A stretch of 47,589 nucleotides of DNA, from NCBI GenBank assembly GCA_016936075.1, contig JAFGPS010000128.1, positions 1-47,589 of the forward strand. The letters run 5' to 3'. Below the pieces are notes generated by a model. That model did no database searches, was not told the origin of the DNA, and was given only the letters and a program-made list of their open reading frames with translations. The DNA comes from Sedimentisphaerales bacterium. GTDB lineage: Bacteria; Planctomycetota; Phycisphaerae; Sedimentisphaerales; Anaerobacaceae. This document shows, one piece after another, positions 18,801-26,594 of this stretch (positions are counted from its first letter, which is position 1; each line of letters starts with the position of its first letter). The position numbers and the translations under genes are program-made.

Positions 18801-19158
18801 ATAAACGGGAAACCAGTCTCAGTCTTTCAGCTCGGATTTCATCGGTAGCGTCCGCTAAATCTTCCTCACCTTCCCATGCACTAAGAAGTTCAAGTCTGCA
18901 TTTTGTTGGTGAATCGCAATCTAAGATTTTTAAATTCTGCGTAAGAAACGTATTTATGTCATCGAGAGCTTTATCGGCATCGTCAATGTGTGAGCAAATA
19001 TAAAGAATGGGGCGATTTGTTTCCTTTGATATATCTGAAACAAGCAAACGGCCAAAAGAGCCCCATGTACCTTCGATTTTAATACAATCCTTTTTGCCGG
19101 AGCTTTTCTTAAGCTGGCTTGCAATTTCTTTGACAATTTTATCATTTCCAATATTCAT
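15808..19158 (-). CDS. mfd: Transcription-repair coupling factor Mfd
   Basis: 1116 residues, normal for Mfd. It displaces RNA polymerase stalled at DNA lesions and recruits UvrA. Order visible: UvrB-like N-terminal modules (1-350), the RNA-polymerase interaction (RID/CarD-like) domain around 440-520 ([23 protein letters not shown]), then an SF2 translocase. Its motifs are GDVGYGKTE (Walker A, about 594), [11 protein letters not shown] (DEEQ), [19 protein letters not shown] and [35 protein letters not shown]. The C-terminal UvrA-regulating domain follows. It is divergent from the alkaline phosphatase gene, with a 376-base intergenic region. Confidence 0.97.
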   Translation of the reverse strand: [1116 protein letters not shown]

Positions 19159-19534
19159 ATGTGTATTGTAAGCTAAAAAAGCCAGATAAACAATTGTGTC
19201 TCTTGAAGTAAATAGTCATATATTATCAGGGAAAATTAACGAAATTTCCATAATTCATGGTAAACTTTCAAGTTACATATATGATTATCATATTTCTTTA
19301 GGTATAGCTCTGTAAAATTATGGGCATATTCCCATAAATATTTGTAAATTTTCCTTGTATCAGGCAAAACAATATGATACAAAATAACTTAAGAAATGGT
19401 ATTGTTGTAATTCAAAAATAATAATACCATTTTAGCTTAGCTTAAAGGTTAGAATGATTCAAACCTGTGTTTTTAACATAAACAGGGACGTTCTGTTTGT
19501 GTAACAATTTAATTCATTTAGAGGAGGCCGTATC
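19159..19534. other. Intergenic region between mfd and the alkaline phosphatase gene
   Basis: 376 AT-rich bases with no gene. It contains a perfect 10-bp inverted repeat, AAATGGTATT (19394-19403) and AATACCATTT (19423-19432) with 19 bases between, and a strong AGAGGAGG Shine-Dalgarno just before the phosphatase ATG. The repeat may be an operator or an mRNA hairpin. I cannot identify a Pho box. Confidence 0.4.
19394..19432 (+). repeat. Inverted repeat in the phosphatase upstream region
   Basis: AAATGGTATT and its exact reverse complement AATACCATTT, 19-base spacing, centred about 120 bases before the start codon. There is no T-tract, so it is better explained as an operator or leader hairpin than as a terminator. 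Confidence 0.4.
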
Positions 19535-22426
19535 ATGGCTAAAACACGCGCGCAGATTATCTATATATTACCCCTTCTTTTTCTAACATTTTTTATTGCA
19601 AATATTGCACATGCTACACCGAAAAATGTCATATTCATGATAGGTGATGGTATGGGACCTGAGCAGGTCAGAGCCGCCAGTTTTTATGTAACTGGTGAGC
19701 CTAATCAGTTATCATTTAGTTCTTTTCCTTATAGTGCTTTATGTACTACTCATTCAGCGAATGCTGCAATAACAGATTCAGCCGCGGCTGGAACGGCACT
19801 TGCCACTGGTCAAAAAGTTAATAACGATGTGATTAGTATGGCTATTCCAGGTGATAAAAGTGACTTGGAAACTCTGTTAGAGTATTTCAAAGCAAGAGGT
19901 AAAATGACAGGATTAGTTACTACTACATATATTACACATGCTACTCCTGCTGCATTTGGCGCTCATGAAACAAGCCGAACTAATTATGACCAAATTGGTG
20001 ATGATTATAGATTGCAAACCAAACCTAATGTTTTAATAGGTGCTGCTGCTCATGTATCAAAAAGCGAGTTCGAAAATGCAGGTTATACAGTTGTTACTGG
20101 TCGTGCAGATATGCTGGCCATAGATCCTAATGCAACAAAGTATTTAGCAGTTCAGATTGATAGTCCTGACTCATCTAATTATATGCCGTACGAACCTTAT
20201 TCAGGCGACTTGCCGCATTTAACTGAAATGACTGTAACAGCTCTTGATATTTTAGACAATGAGCCTAATGGTTTCTTTTTAATGGTCGAAGGCGGACGTA
20301 TTGATCATGCCGGACATGATAACCTTCGTGATAATATAATTCTCGAAACAGTCGAATTCAGTAATTCAGTACAGGCTGTAATTGATTGGGCAAAAGGCCG
20401 TGAAGATACACTTATACTTGTAACAGCAGATCATGAAACTGGCGGATTACACGTTACTAAAAATAATGGTCAAGGTGTTATGCCTACAGTTTCCTGGAGT
20501 TCAACGGATCATACAGCAACTAAAGTACCTGTATACGCCCAGGGTGAAAATTCTTTCATCGTATCCGGACTTATGGATAATACCGACATGTTCTTTTTGT
20601 GTACATGTACTCCAGGCGAGGGTGCATGGAATCCAGGTCCTGCCGATTGTTCTATACATGCGGATACACAAGCAACTCTTCGCTGGCTTGGCTCAGAGGA
20701 TGCAGCTTCATTTAATATTTATTTCGGAACAGACTTCAATGATATAAATGATGCAAATACAGCCAGTGTTACTTTCATGGCAAACCAGGATGGAATGAGT
20801 TATGTCATTGGTGATATAGGTTCGTCATATCCTGATGAACTTGTTCCTAATGGTACATATTATTGGAGAGTCGATGAGATTAACGATGTCAATGATATTT
20901 CTAAAGGTGAAGTTTGGTGCTTTACAATACCTGGAGAGAAAGCTTGGGGACCTGATCCAGTCGATGGAGCAGAAAATGTAGAAGCAAATATCGAACTTAG
21001 CTGGTTCAATGCTCTTGGTGTTGTAGATGATGAACCTCATCATGTTTATTTCGGCGAAAGCCAGGATGATGTTCTTGCCGGAACAGGAAATACAGATAAG
21101 GGCTTATTCTCTGATTCAATCTACGAACCAGAATTACTTGAACTTGGAAAAACTTACTACTGGCGTGTAGATGAAAAAATCGGTGAAGGTCGGAGAGGCT
21201 ACTGGGTAGAAGGTGACGTTTGGAGCTTTACTGTTAGCGAAACTGCGTCACTGATATTTGATTTAGATGTTCGTGTATCTTCTGGAATAGATGATGCAGA
21301 AGAAGGTAATGGAGATGAAGATCATGGATATTATAATGATAGCTCTGATTTGGAGCTTCTTGATGATCCGGATTATAATGGCGATGAAAAACAAGTTGTT
21401 GGTATTCATTTCAGAAATATTGCTATACCAGCCGGTGCAACTATTACAAAAGCTTATGTTGAATTTACATGCAAGGAAGTAACCGATGAAAGTAGTGACC
21501 CTGCTTATCTCAGTATTCATGGTAATCTTAGTTTGGCACCGGAAAGTTTTGGTAGCGGTACATCTTTAATTTCAGAAAGACCTTCGACTGATGCAAAAAT
21601 ATCATGGCAGCCAGAAGCCTGGACCTCAGCAGGCCAAACCAGCCAGACGACTGATATTTCAAGTATAATTCAGGAACTTATCGATCAAGATGGATGGGTA
21701 TCAGGAAATAGCGTTGAGATTATTGTTTGCGAGAACGAGGAATTAAGTTATACGAATTTTACTGGTGTTCGTGTTGCTCGTTCTTATGATGGTTCTACAA
21801 CTCAGGCTCCATTACTTCACATAGAGTATGAACTTGACGAAGTACCACAACAGGAACCGATAGTTAATGTTCGTGTAGCTTCCGGAACAGATGATGCCGA
21901 AGAAGGTATAGGACAGCAGGGATATTACAATACAAGTTCAGACCTCGAACTTCTTGATGATCCGGGTTATAACGCTGGAGGCAAACAAGTTGTTGGTGTT
22001 CATTTCAAAAATATTAATGTACCCGCCGGCGCAACAATAACAAACGCTTATGTAGAATTTACATGCAAAAGCACAACCGGCGGCAGTGAGCCTGCTTATT
22101 TACTTGTTTGGGGTAATCTTAGTTTAGCACCGGAAAGTTTTGAAAAAGGTACTACATCTTTGATATCCGAGAGACCTTCGACTGATGCCAAAATTTCATG
22201 GCAGCCAGAAGCTTGGACCTCAGTAGGCCAGACCAGCCAGACGGCTGATATCTCAAGTATTATTCAGGAAATAATAGATCAGGATGGCTGGGCAGCGGGT
22301 AATAACGTTGAAATTATCATTGGTGAGGATACAAGTATGCCGGAATTTACTGGTGTTCGCAATGCTCAATCTTTTGATGGAATTCCTTCGCAGGCTCCAT
22401 TACTGCATGTAGAATATGAATATTGA
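19535..22426 (+). CDS. Secreted multidomain alkaline phosphatase
   Basis: 963 residues. Signal peptide about 1-27. The PhoA-type catalytic domain (28-~350) shows the metal-ligand motif IGDGMGPE (Asp38), nucleophile DSAAAGTA (Ser82), and later metal residues in HATPAAFGAHETS, EGGRIDHAGHDN and TADHETGG. Two YYWRVDE-type beta-sandwich repeats follow (about 360-470 and 475-575), found widely in planctomycete secreted proteins. Two nearly identical modules of ~185 residues then begin at about 579 and 779, likely for binding to surface or matrix. The phosphatase hydrolyses phosphomonoesters outside the cell; the tail is unusually long for the family. An AGAGGAGG site precedes the ATG, and a perfect terminator follows. 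Confidence 0.93.
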   Translation: MAKTRAQIIYILPLLFLTFFIANIAHATPKNVIFMIGDGMGPEQVRAASFYVTGEPNQLSFSSFPYSALCTTHSANAAITDSAAAGTALATGQKVNNDVISMAIPGDKSDLETLLEYFKARGKMTGLVTTTYITHATPAAFGAHETSRTNYDQIGDDYRLQTKPNVLIGAAAHVSKSEFENAGYTVVTGRADMLAIDPNATKYLAVQIDSPDSSNYMPYEPYSGDLPHLTEMTVTALDILDNEPNGFFLMVEGGRIDHAGHDNLRDNIILETVEFSNSVQAVIDWAKGREDTLILVTADHETGGLHVTKNNGQGVMPTVSWSSTDHTATKVPVYAQGENSFIVSGLMDNTDMFFLCTCTPGEGAWNPGPADCSIHADTQATLRWLGSEDAASFNIYFGTDFNDINDANTASVTFMANQDGMSYVIGDIGSSYPDELVPNGTYYWRVDEINDVNDISKGEVWCFTIPGEKAWGPDPVDGAENVEANIELSWFNALGVVDDEPHHVYFGESQDDVLAGTGNTDKGLFSDSIYEPELLELGKTYYWRVDEKIGEGRRGYWVEGDVWSFTVSETASLIFDLDVRVSSGIDDAEEGNGDEDHGYYNDSSDLELLDDPDYNGDEKQVVGIHFRNIAIPAGATITKAYVEFTCKEVTDESSDPAYLSIHGNLSLAPESFGSGTSLISERPSTDAKISWQPEAWTSAGQTSQTTDISSIIQELIDQDGWVSGNSVEIIVCENEELSYTNFTGVRVARSYDGSTTQAPLLHIEYELDEVPQQEPIVNVRVASGTDDAEEGIGQQGYYNTSSDLELLDDPGYNAGGKQVVGVHFKNINVPAGATITNAYVEFTCKSTTGGSEPAYLLVWGNLSLAPESFEKGTTSLISERPSTDAKISWQPEAWTSVGQTSQTADISSIIQEIIDQDGWAAGNNVEIIIGEDTSMPEFTGVRNAQSFDGIPSQAPLLHVEYEY
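21269..21830 (+). repeat. First copy of the tandem C-terminal module in the phosphatase gene
   Basis: Encodes VRVSSGIDDAEEG... through LLHIEYE. Stretches such as the one encoding SLAPESFG and SERPSTDAKISWQPEAWTS recur almost unchanged at 21869-22423, showing a recent in-gene duplication. Confidence 0.75.
21869..22423 (+). repeat. Second copy of the tandem C-terminal module in the phosphatase gene
   Basis: Encodes VRVASGTDDAEEG... through LLHVEYEY, with the same block order as the first copy. Confidence 0.75.
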
Positions 22427-22476
22427 AATTACTTATTAAAAAAAGACTTACTTATAAGTTTCTCATATCGAGTTAT

Positions 22477-22507
22477 AAAAGGGAGCAGTAAACCTGCTCC
22501 CTTTTTT
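22477..22507 (+). terminator. Rho-independent terminator after the alkaline phosphatase gene
   Basis: Perfect stem GGGAGCAG/CTGCTCCC (22481-22488, 22494-22501) with a TAAAC loop. A-rich flank on the left and six T on the right mean it can work in both directions. Confidence 0.92.
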
Positions 22508-22529
22508 CATTTGCTATCATTATTTATCC

Positions 22530-22558
22530 TTGAAAAAACAAATTTAAGGATGTATAGT
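22530..22558 (+). promoter_or_regulatory. Sigma-70-type promoter for sppA
   Basis: TTGAAA (22530-22535) and TATAGT (22553-22558) with a 17-base spacer, each 5 of 6 to consensus, just after the terminator and 61 bases before the chosen sppA start. Confidence 0.6.
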
Positions 22559-22619
22559 TTAATCAGCGGTTTTTTTGAATAAAAAATGCTTCTTTAAAAT
22601 TGAAGTCAGGAGATTTGAT

Positions 22620-24509
22620 ATGAGATTCTTAAAGTCACAATTGTTATTTATTGCCGGATTGTTATTTATTGTTTTATTTCCTATCAAAAATATAACTGCA
22701 GCATTGGAAACTTCAAATACTGTTAGTATGGATACTATTCAGACTCCTGTGGAAACAAAACCATCAGTTGTGGTGCATTTTCACTTAAGCGGAACAATTA
22801 CAGAATCATCAGTCGATGATGCACTTGGCTTGACAGCAGGACAGATAACATCCCTGAGGTCTCTAACTGGATTATTGGAAAAAGCCGGCAAAGACGATGA
22901 TGTAAAAGCTGTAATTTTTACTTTTGATTCGTTAAGTATGGAACTGGGTCAAATTGAAGAATTGCGGAATTCGATTAATCAATTCAGAAGAACAAGCAAA
23001 AAAGTATATGTTCATACTGAAGATATTGATAATTTTATATATACTTTATTATCAACAGCCGATTATATTGCAATGGCTCCGCAATCCATGCTCTGGCTTA
23101 CAGGTCTTTATAGTGAATCCGTATATATCAAAGACCTTCTTGAAAAAATTGGAATTGAGGCAGATTTTATGCAAATGGGTGATTTTAAATCAGCAGCGGA
23201 AATGCTTACACAGGAAAAACCGAGCGATGCTGCTAATGAAAATCGCAATTGGCTTTTAGATAGTCTATATGATTCTCTTGTAAGTATGATAGCTCAATCA
23301 AGAGGTAAGACATCAGATGAAGTAAAGAGCCTGATTGATGATGGCCCTTATCTCGCTGATGAAGCGTTGCAGAAAGGTTTAATCGATGCAGTTCAAACGA
23401 GACATGAATTCATAGAGAAGGTTGTAAATTCAATCGAAGGTAAAGTAGTCGTTAATAACAGGTATGGACAAAAGCAAAAAGCACCAATTAATATTGTAAG
23501 TCCTTTGTCTATATTTACTATTCTTGGCGAAATATTGAATCCACCTCAACCAGTACAAAAAGATTCGATAGCGCTTATTTATGTTGAAGGAACTATCGAA
23601 TCCGGATATAACACGCCAAGTTTGCTTGGACTGGCAGGGGGAGTTTTCAGCGGTGATATTCAAAAAGCTTTTGAAACAGCGGCTAAGGACGATTCAATAA
23701 AAGCTGTTGTTATGCGTGTCAATTCTCCTGGTGGCTCTGCCCTGGCAAGTGAAGTTATTCTTAATGCAACTGAACTCATAAAAGGTAAAAAGCCGCTTGT
23801 AGTATCAATGGGTGATGTTGCAGGCAGCGGCGGATATTATATAGCATGTTCGGCGGATAAAATTTATGCTGATGAAGTTACTATTACAGCTTCAATAGGT
23901 GTTGTTGGCGGTAAATTAGCAACTACTGATTTATGGGATAAGATTGGAGTTAACTGGGTCGATTATAAACGAGGTAATAACGCTGATTTACTTGCTGGTT
24001 TTGATAAGTTTAACCAATCACAACGCGAGTTTATGACAAAATATATGCAGGAAACTTATGACGTTTTCAAAAATCATGTAGTAAAGGGCAGAGAAGGTAA
24101 ACTTACAAAACCGATTGATGAAATTGCTGGCGGGCGGGTTTATACAGGAAAACAGGCCAAAGCTCTTGGTCTTATTGATGAAATCGGTGGACTTGAACAG
24201 GCAATAGGATATGCCGCTTCGCAAGTTATGCTTGAGGATTATGAAATACGTGTAATTCCAGAACCTAAAGATTTTGTGACAATGATTCTTGAAGAATATT
24301 CCGGGCAGGGCGAAAGACCTTCCGATATTACTTTGCAAAGGATAAGCAATCTTTTTGATAATGACCAGACTGCACAGTTTTTGTATGAAATATTGAAACA
24401 ACTCGAACCCAAACGAGCGAAAGCTCTTTATAATGCGTTACTGCGAGTAGAATTATTACAAAAAGAAAATGTAATATTGATGATGCCTTTTGATATGATA
24501 TATCATTAA
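22620..24509 (+). CDS. sppA: Signal peptide peptidase SppA, tandem (67K) type
   Basis: Start taken at ATG 22620, preceded by CAGGAG, rather than the TTG at 22575; that gives 629 residues beginning with a signal/anchor (MRFLKSQLLFIAGLLFIVLF). Two tandem S49 domains occupy about 55-280 and 310-560. The N-terminal domain supplies the general-base lysine in GDFKSAAEM, and the C-terminal domain the serine nucleophile in VAGSGGYYIACSADKI. This is the E. coli-type arrangement that forms a membrane-attached tetramer digesting released signal peptides. The SVG-type region ASIGVVGGKLATTDL is conserved. The 3' end overlaps an AT-rich palindrome shared with the converging regulator gene. Confidence 0.93.
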   Translation: MRFLKSQLLFIAGLLFIVLFPIKNITAALETSNTVSMDTIQTPVETKPSVVVHFHLSGTITESSVDDALGLTAGQITSLRSLTGLLEKAGKDDDVKAVIFTFDSLSMELGQIEELRNSINQFRRTSKKVYVHTEDIDNFIYTLLSTADYIAMAPQSMLWLTGLYSESVYIKDLLEKIGIEADFMQMGDFKSAAEMLTQEKPSDAANENRNWLLDSLYDSLVSMIAQSRGKTSDEVKSLIDDGPYLADEALQKGLIDAVQTRHEFIEKVVNSIEGKVVVNNRYGQKQKAPINIVSPLSIFTILGEILNPPQPVQKDSIALIYVEGTIESGYNTPSLLGLAGGVFSGDIQKAFETAAKDDSIKAVVMRVNSPGGSALASEVILNATELIKGKKPLVVSMGDVAGSGGYYIACSADKIYADEVTITASIGVVGGKLATTDLWDKIGVNWVDYKRGNNADLLAGFDKFNQSQREFMTKYMQETYDVFKNHVVKGREGKLTKPIDEIAGGRVYTGKQAKALGLIDEIGGLEQAIGYAASQVMLEDYEIRVIPEPKDFVTMILEEYSGQGERPSDITLQRISNLFDNDQTAQFLYEILKQLEPKRAKALYNALLRVELLQKENVILMMPFDMIYH

Positions 24510-24523
24510 TATAATATCAAAAG
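24487..24523. terminator. AT-rich palindrome between converging sppA and regulator genes
   Basis: Perfect 10-bp inverted repeat CTTTTGATAT (24487-24496) and ATATCAAAAG (24514-24523). It overlaps the end of sppA and ends 8 bases before the regulator stop. It is weak as a terminator because the stem is AT-rich, but its position between converging genes suggests that role. Confidence 0.35.
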
Positions 24524-24530
24524 AGAGAAG

Positions 24531-25166
24531 TTACTTTCTGGATATAGCAACAGAAACAAGTTCTTTTTCAGCAGGAATGTTAAGCTTTTTGATAATATCA
24601 TTTCTGTCAGCTTCAATGGATGCGATATTCACATGGTATTCCATCGCAATTTGTTTATCTGATTTTCCTTTTACTATGAGATTTAAAAGTTTTTTTTCCG
24701 CATTTGAAAGAGTATCTAAGATAGCTTTATTTGATGCGGATAAAAACTTAATATAGCTGCTAACTATTATTCCTGCAATTCTGTGGCAGAGATATAGTTT
24801 GTTTTTTCTTACAGTTTCAATAGCTTCAAGAAGTTCATCAAACAGGCATTCTTTAAGTACATAAGCAGAAGCTCCGGCTTGAAGCATCTCTTTAATAAAT
24901 GCTTCGTTATGGTGGCCGGAAAGAGCAATTATTTTTATTTGAGGATTGTGGCTTGTAATTTCGCGTGTAGCATCTATTCCATTAAGTATTGGCATGCTAA
25001 TATCAGTGATGAGGATATCAGGCTGAAGCTTCATAGCTAATTCAACTGCACATTGTCCATTTTCGGCTTCACCTATTACTTCTATTTCGTGCTGTTGATT
25101 TAGAAGAGAAATCAGTGCTTGCCGAATATTTTTGTTGTCATCAGCTAATAGAATTCTAATTTTCAA
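24531..25166 (-). CDS. NarL/FixJ-family response regulator
   Basis: 211 residues: receiver domain (1-~120; acidic pair near ADDN, phospho-acceptor Asp in DILITDISMP, Thr/Ser in IIALSG, Lys in YVLKECL) and a LuxR-type C-terminal helix-turn-helix. The recognition segment SIEADRNDIIKKLNI departs from the usual TVxxHrxxIxxKL wording, so its DNA target may differ from that of its paralog at 25947-26594. It lies 12 bases after the stand-alone receiver gene and probably shares its transcript. It should be phosphorylated by a HisKA_3-type kinase such as the one at 26591-28435. Confidence 0.9.
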   Translation of the reverse strand: MKIRILLADDNKNIRQALISLLNQQHEIEVIGEAENGQCAVELAMKLQPDILITDISMPILNGIDATREITSHNPQIKIIALSGHHNEAFIKEMLQAGASAYVLKECLFDELLEAIETVRKNKLYLCHRIAGIIVSSYIKFLSASNKAILDTLSNAEKKLLNLIVKGKSDKQIAMEYHVNIASIEADRNDIIKKLNIPAEKELVSVAISRK

Positions 25167-25178
25167 GAATTATTGTCC

Positions 25179-25592
25179 TTATACGCAAGGTAATTCGCAT
25201 ATATTCCAATACTGCACAATTGTTTTGATTAAACCTGCTAATTCTAAATGTTTACCTGGTTTGACCATGTAACTTGCCGCACCGTAGATAAAACAATTTA
25301 AAACATGAATATGCTCTTCAGATGTTGATATTATAACAACTGGTATTTTCTTTAGATTATTATCATTTTTAATATTTTTAAGAAATTCAATACTATCATC
25401 ATCTCCATTTGATGATCCTAAAAGAATTAATTGTGAGGAAATATTTTCCTTTTTTAGATTTTCAAGAGCTTCCTTCGTGGTTGTGAAATGTAATAATTTG
25501 TAATTGCTATTCAAAGACTCAATTATGTTCAGTATATTATCCGCATCTTTTGGATTGTTCTCAATGAGCATAATACGTTTGGCTTTTAACAT
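25179..25592 (-). CDS. Degenerate stand-alone receiver (Rcp1-like) lacking the phospho-acceptor Asp
   Basis: 137 residues, one receiver fold in full: the acidic pair is E11-N12 instead of Asp-Asp. The end of the third strand reads LILLGSSNGDDD, with Gly59 where the phospho-acceptor Asp should be. The switch Ser/Thr (VVIISTS) and the conserved Lys (YMVKPGK) remain. The sequence FLKNIKNDNNLKKIPVVI is closest in style to Rcp1/CheY-like single-domain receivers. Loss of the aspartate means it should not be phosphorylated in the usual way, so it may act as a constitutive binding module. It precedes the NarL gene at 24531-25166 by 12 bases. Confidence 0.85.
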   Translation of the reverse strand: MLKAKRIMLIENNPKDADNILNIIESLNSNYKLLHFTTTKEALENLKKENISSQLILLGSSNGDDDSIEFLKNIKNDNNLKKIPVVIISTSEEHIHVLNCFIYGAASYMVKPGKHLELAGLIKTIVQYWNICELPCV

Positions 25593-25946
25593 TAATTCAA
25601 TGCCTTTCTAATCGTTAATATAATTATATTTTTATTCTATTGGCAAATAGAATAATTCATGAAAGTATTTAAAAAATAAAAGCCATGAACCGTTACCCCA
25701 CAGGTGAAATACTTGTAAGCAAAATCAATTATAGCAGTAACATGTCCATGGCCTGAAAATGAACTATATATATATTGTCAAATTGAGGCTATTTTCTCCA
25801 GAAGTATATTCCTCGATTTTTCATAGGAAATTCCTCGTGGTGTTTTTGATGAGCTTTTTATGAAGTTTATTCTTATTAATTGGTATTCTAATGAATGCTC
25901 GATATGTTTTTTTTAAAAACTATATTCTATCAGATTGTTTGATAAA
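25593..25946. other. 354-base intergenic region with a structured element
   Basis: No convincing gene (a 23-codon ORF from 25685 has no ribosome-binding site). It contains nested stems at 25682-25752 (see next entry) and an ATTCCTCG direct repeat near 25808 and 25828. It lies downstream of the regulator at 25947 and upstream of the receiver at 25592, both minus strand. Confidence 0.4.
25682..25752. ncRNA. Candidate structured RNA or leader element
   Basis: Nested pairings: GCCATG (25682-25687)/CATGGC (25747-25752), GTTAC (25692-25696)/GTAAC (25737-25741), and a hairpin ACAGGT (25700-25705) with loop GAAAT and ACTTGT (25711-25716, one G-T pair). On the minus strand the outer stem runs into TTTTATTTTTT, so it could end transcription after the 25947 gene or attenuate the receiver gene. 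It matches no riboswitch class that I know. Confidence 0.3.
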
Positions 25947-26594
25947 TTAAAATTCAAGTGATGTGATTTTTTCACGTATAGCGTATTTTGTAAGTTCTGC
26001 GGTATTAAAAATATTGAGTTTATTCATTATTTGCCGACGATTTGCATCTGCGGTTTTAGGGCTGATATTTATTGTTCGCGCGATTTCTTTTATTGTTTTT
26101 CCTTCTGCGATAAGCTGAATTATGTGACGTTCTCTTGATGTGAGTTCGATCTGTTTTTTAGTTTTGCCGTTTGCCTTGAGATTTATATAATCTTCGACGA
26201 CAATACCGGTTATTCGAGGGCTTAAATATCGTTCATTAGCTTTTATTGCTTTTATTGCATTAAGGAGCTCATCCAATAGATTTGACTTTAATATATAACC
26301 TTGTGCACCTGCTTCAAGACTTTCTTTTACTATATGCTTATCTGTGTACATTGATAGAATAATAATTTTAATCTGAGGCTTGTGGCGAAGAATTTCTCGT
26401 GTAGCTTCGATACCGTTCAGGTTTGGCATACTTATATCCATAATAACTATGTCTGGAGAAAGTTCTCTTGTTAAATCTATTGCCTTTTGGCCGTCTTCAG
26501 CTTCGCCGACAACCTGCATTGATTTCTGCTTGTCTATTAAAGATTTTAAGCCTTCTCTGACAATACTATGATCATCTGCTATTAGTACCTTCAT
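25947..26594 (-). CDS. NarL/FixJ-family response regulator
   Basis: 215 residues. Receiver domain 1-~120 with phospho-acceptor Asp in DIVIMDISMPNLNG, Thr/Ser region IIILSMYTD and Lys in YILKSNL. LuxR-type helix-turn-helix at about 150-212 (LTSRERHIIQLIAEGKTIKEIARTINISPKTADANRRQIMNKLNI). The start overlaps the histidine-kinase stop by four bases, which makes the kinase its cognate partner with high probability. It is a paralog of the regulator at 24531-25166. Confidence 0.95.
   Translation of the reverse strand: MKVLIADDHSIVREGLKSLIDKQKSMQVVGEAEDGQKAIDLTRELSPDIVIMDISMPNLNGIEATREILRHKPQIKIIILSMYTDKHIVKESLEAGAQGYILKSNLLDELLNAIKAIKANERYLSPRITGIVVEDYINLKANGKTKKQIELTSRERHIIQLIAEGKTIKEIARTINISPKTADANRRQIMNKLNIFNTAELTKYAIREKITSLEF

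Noticed and set aside
25685..25756. 23-codon ORF inside the structured intergenic element
   Set aside because: No ribosome-binding site and no similarity; the start codon is part of the outer stem.
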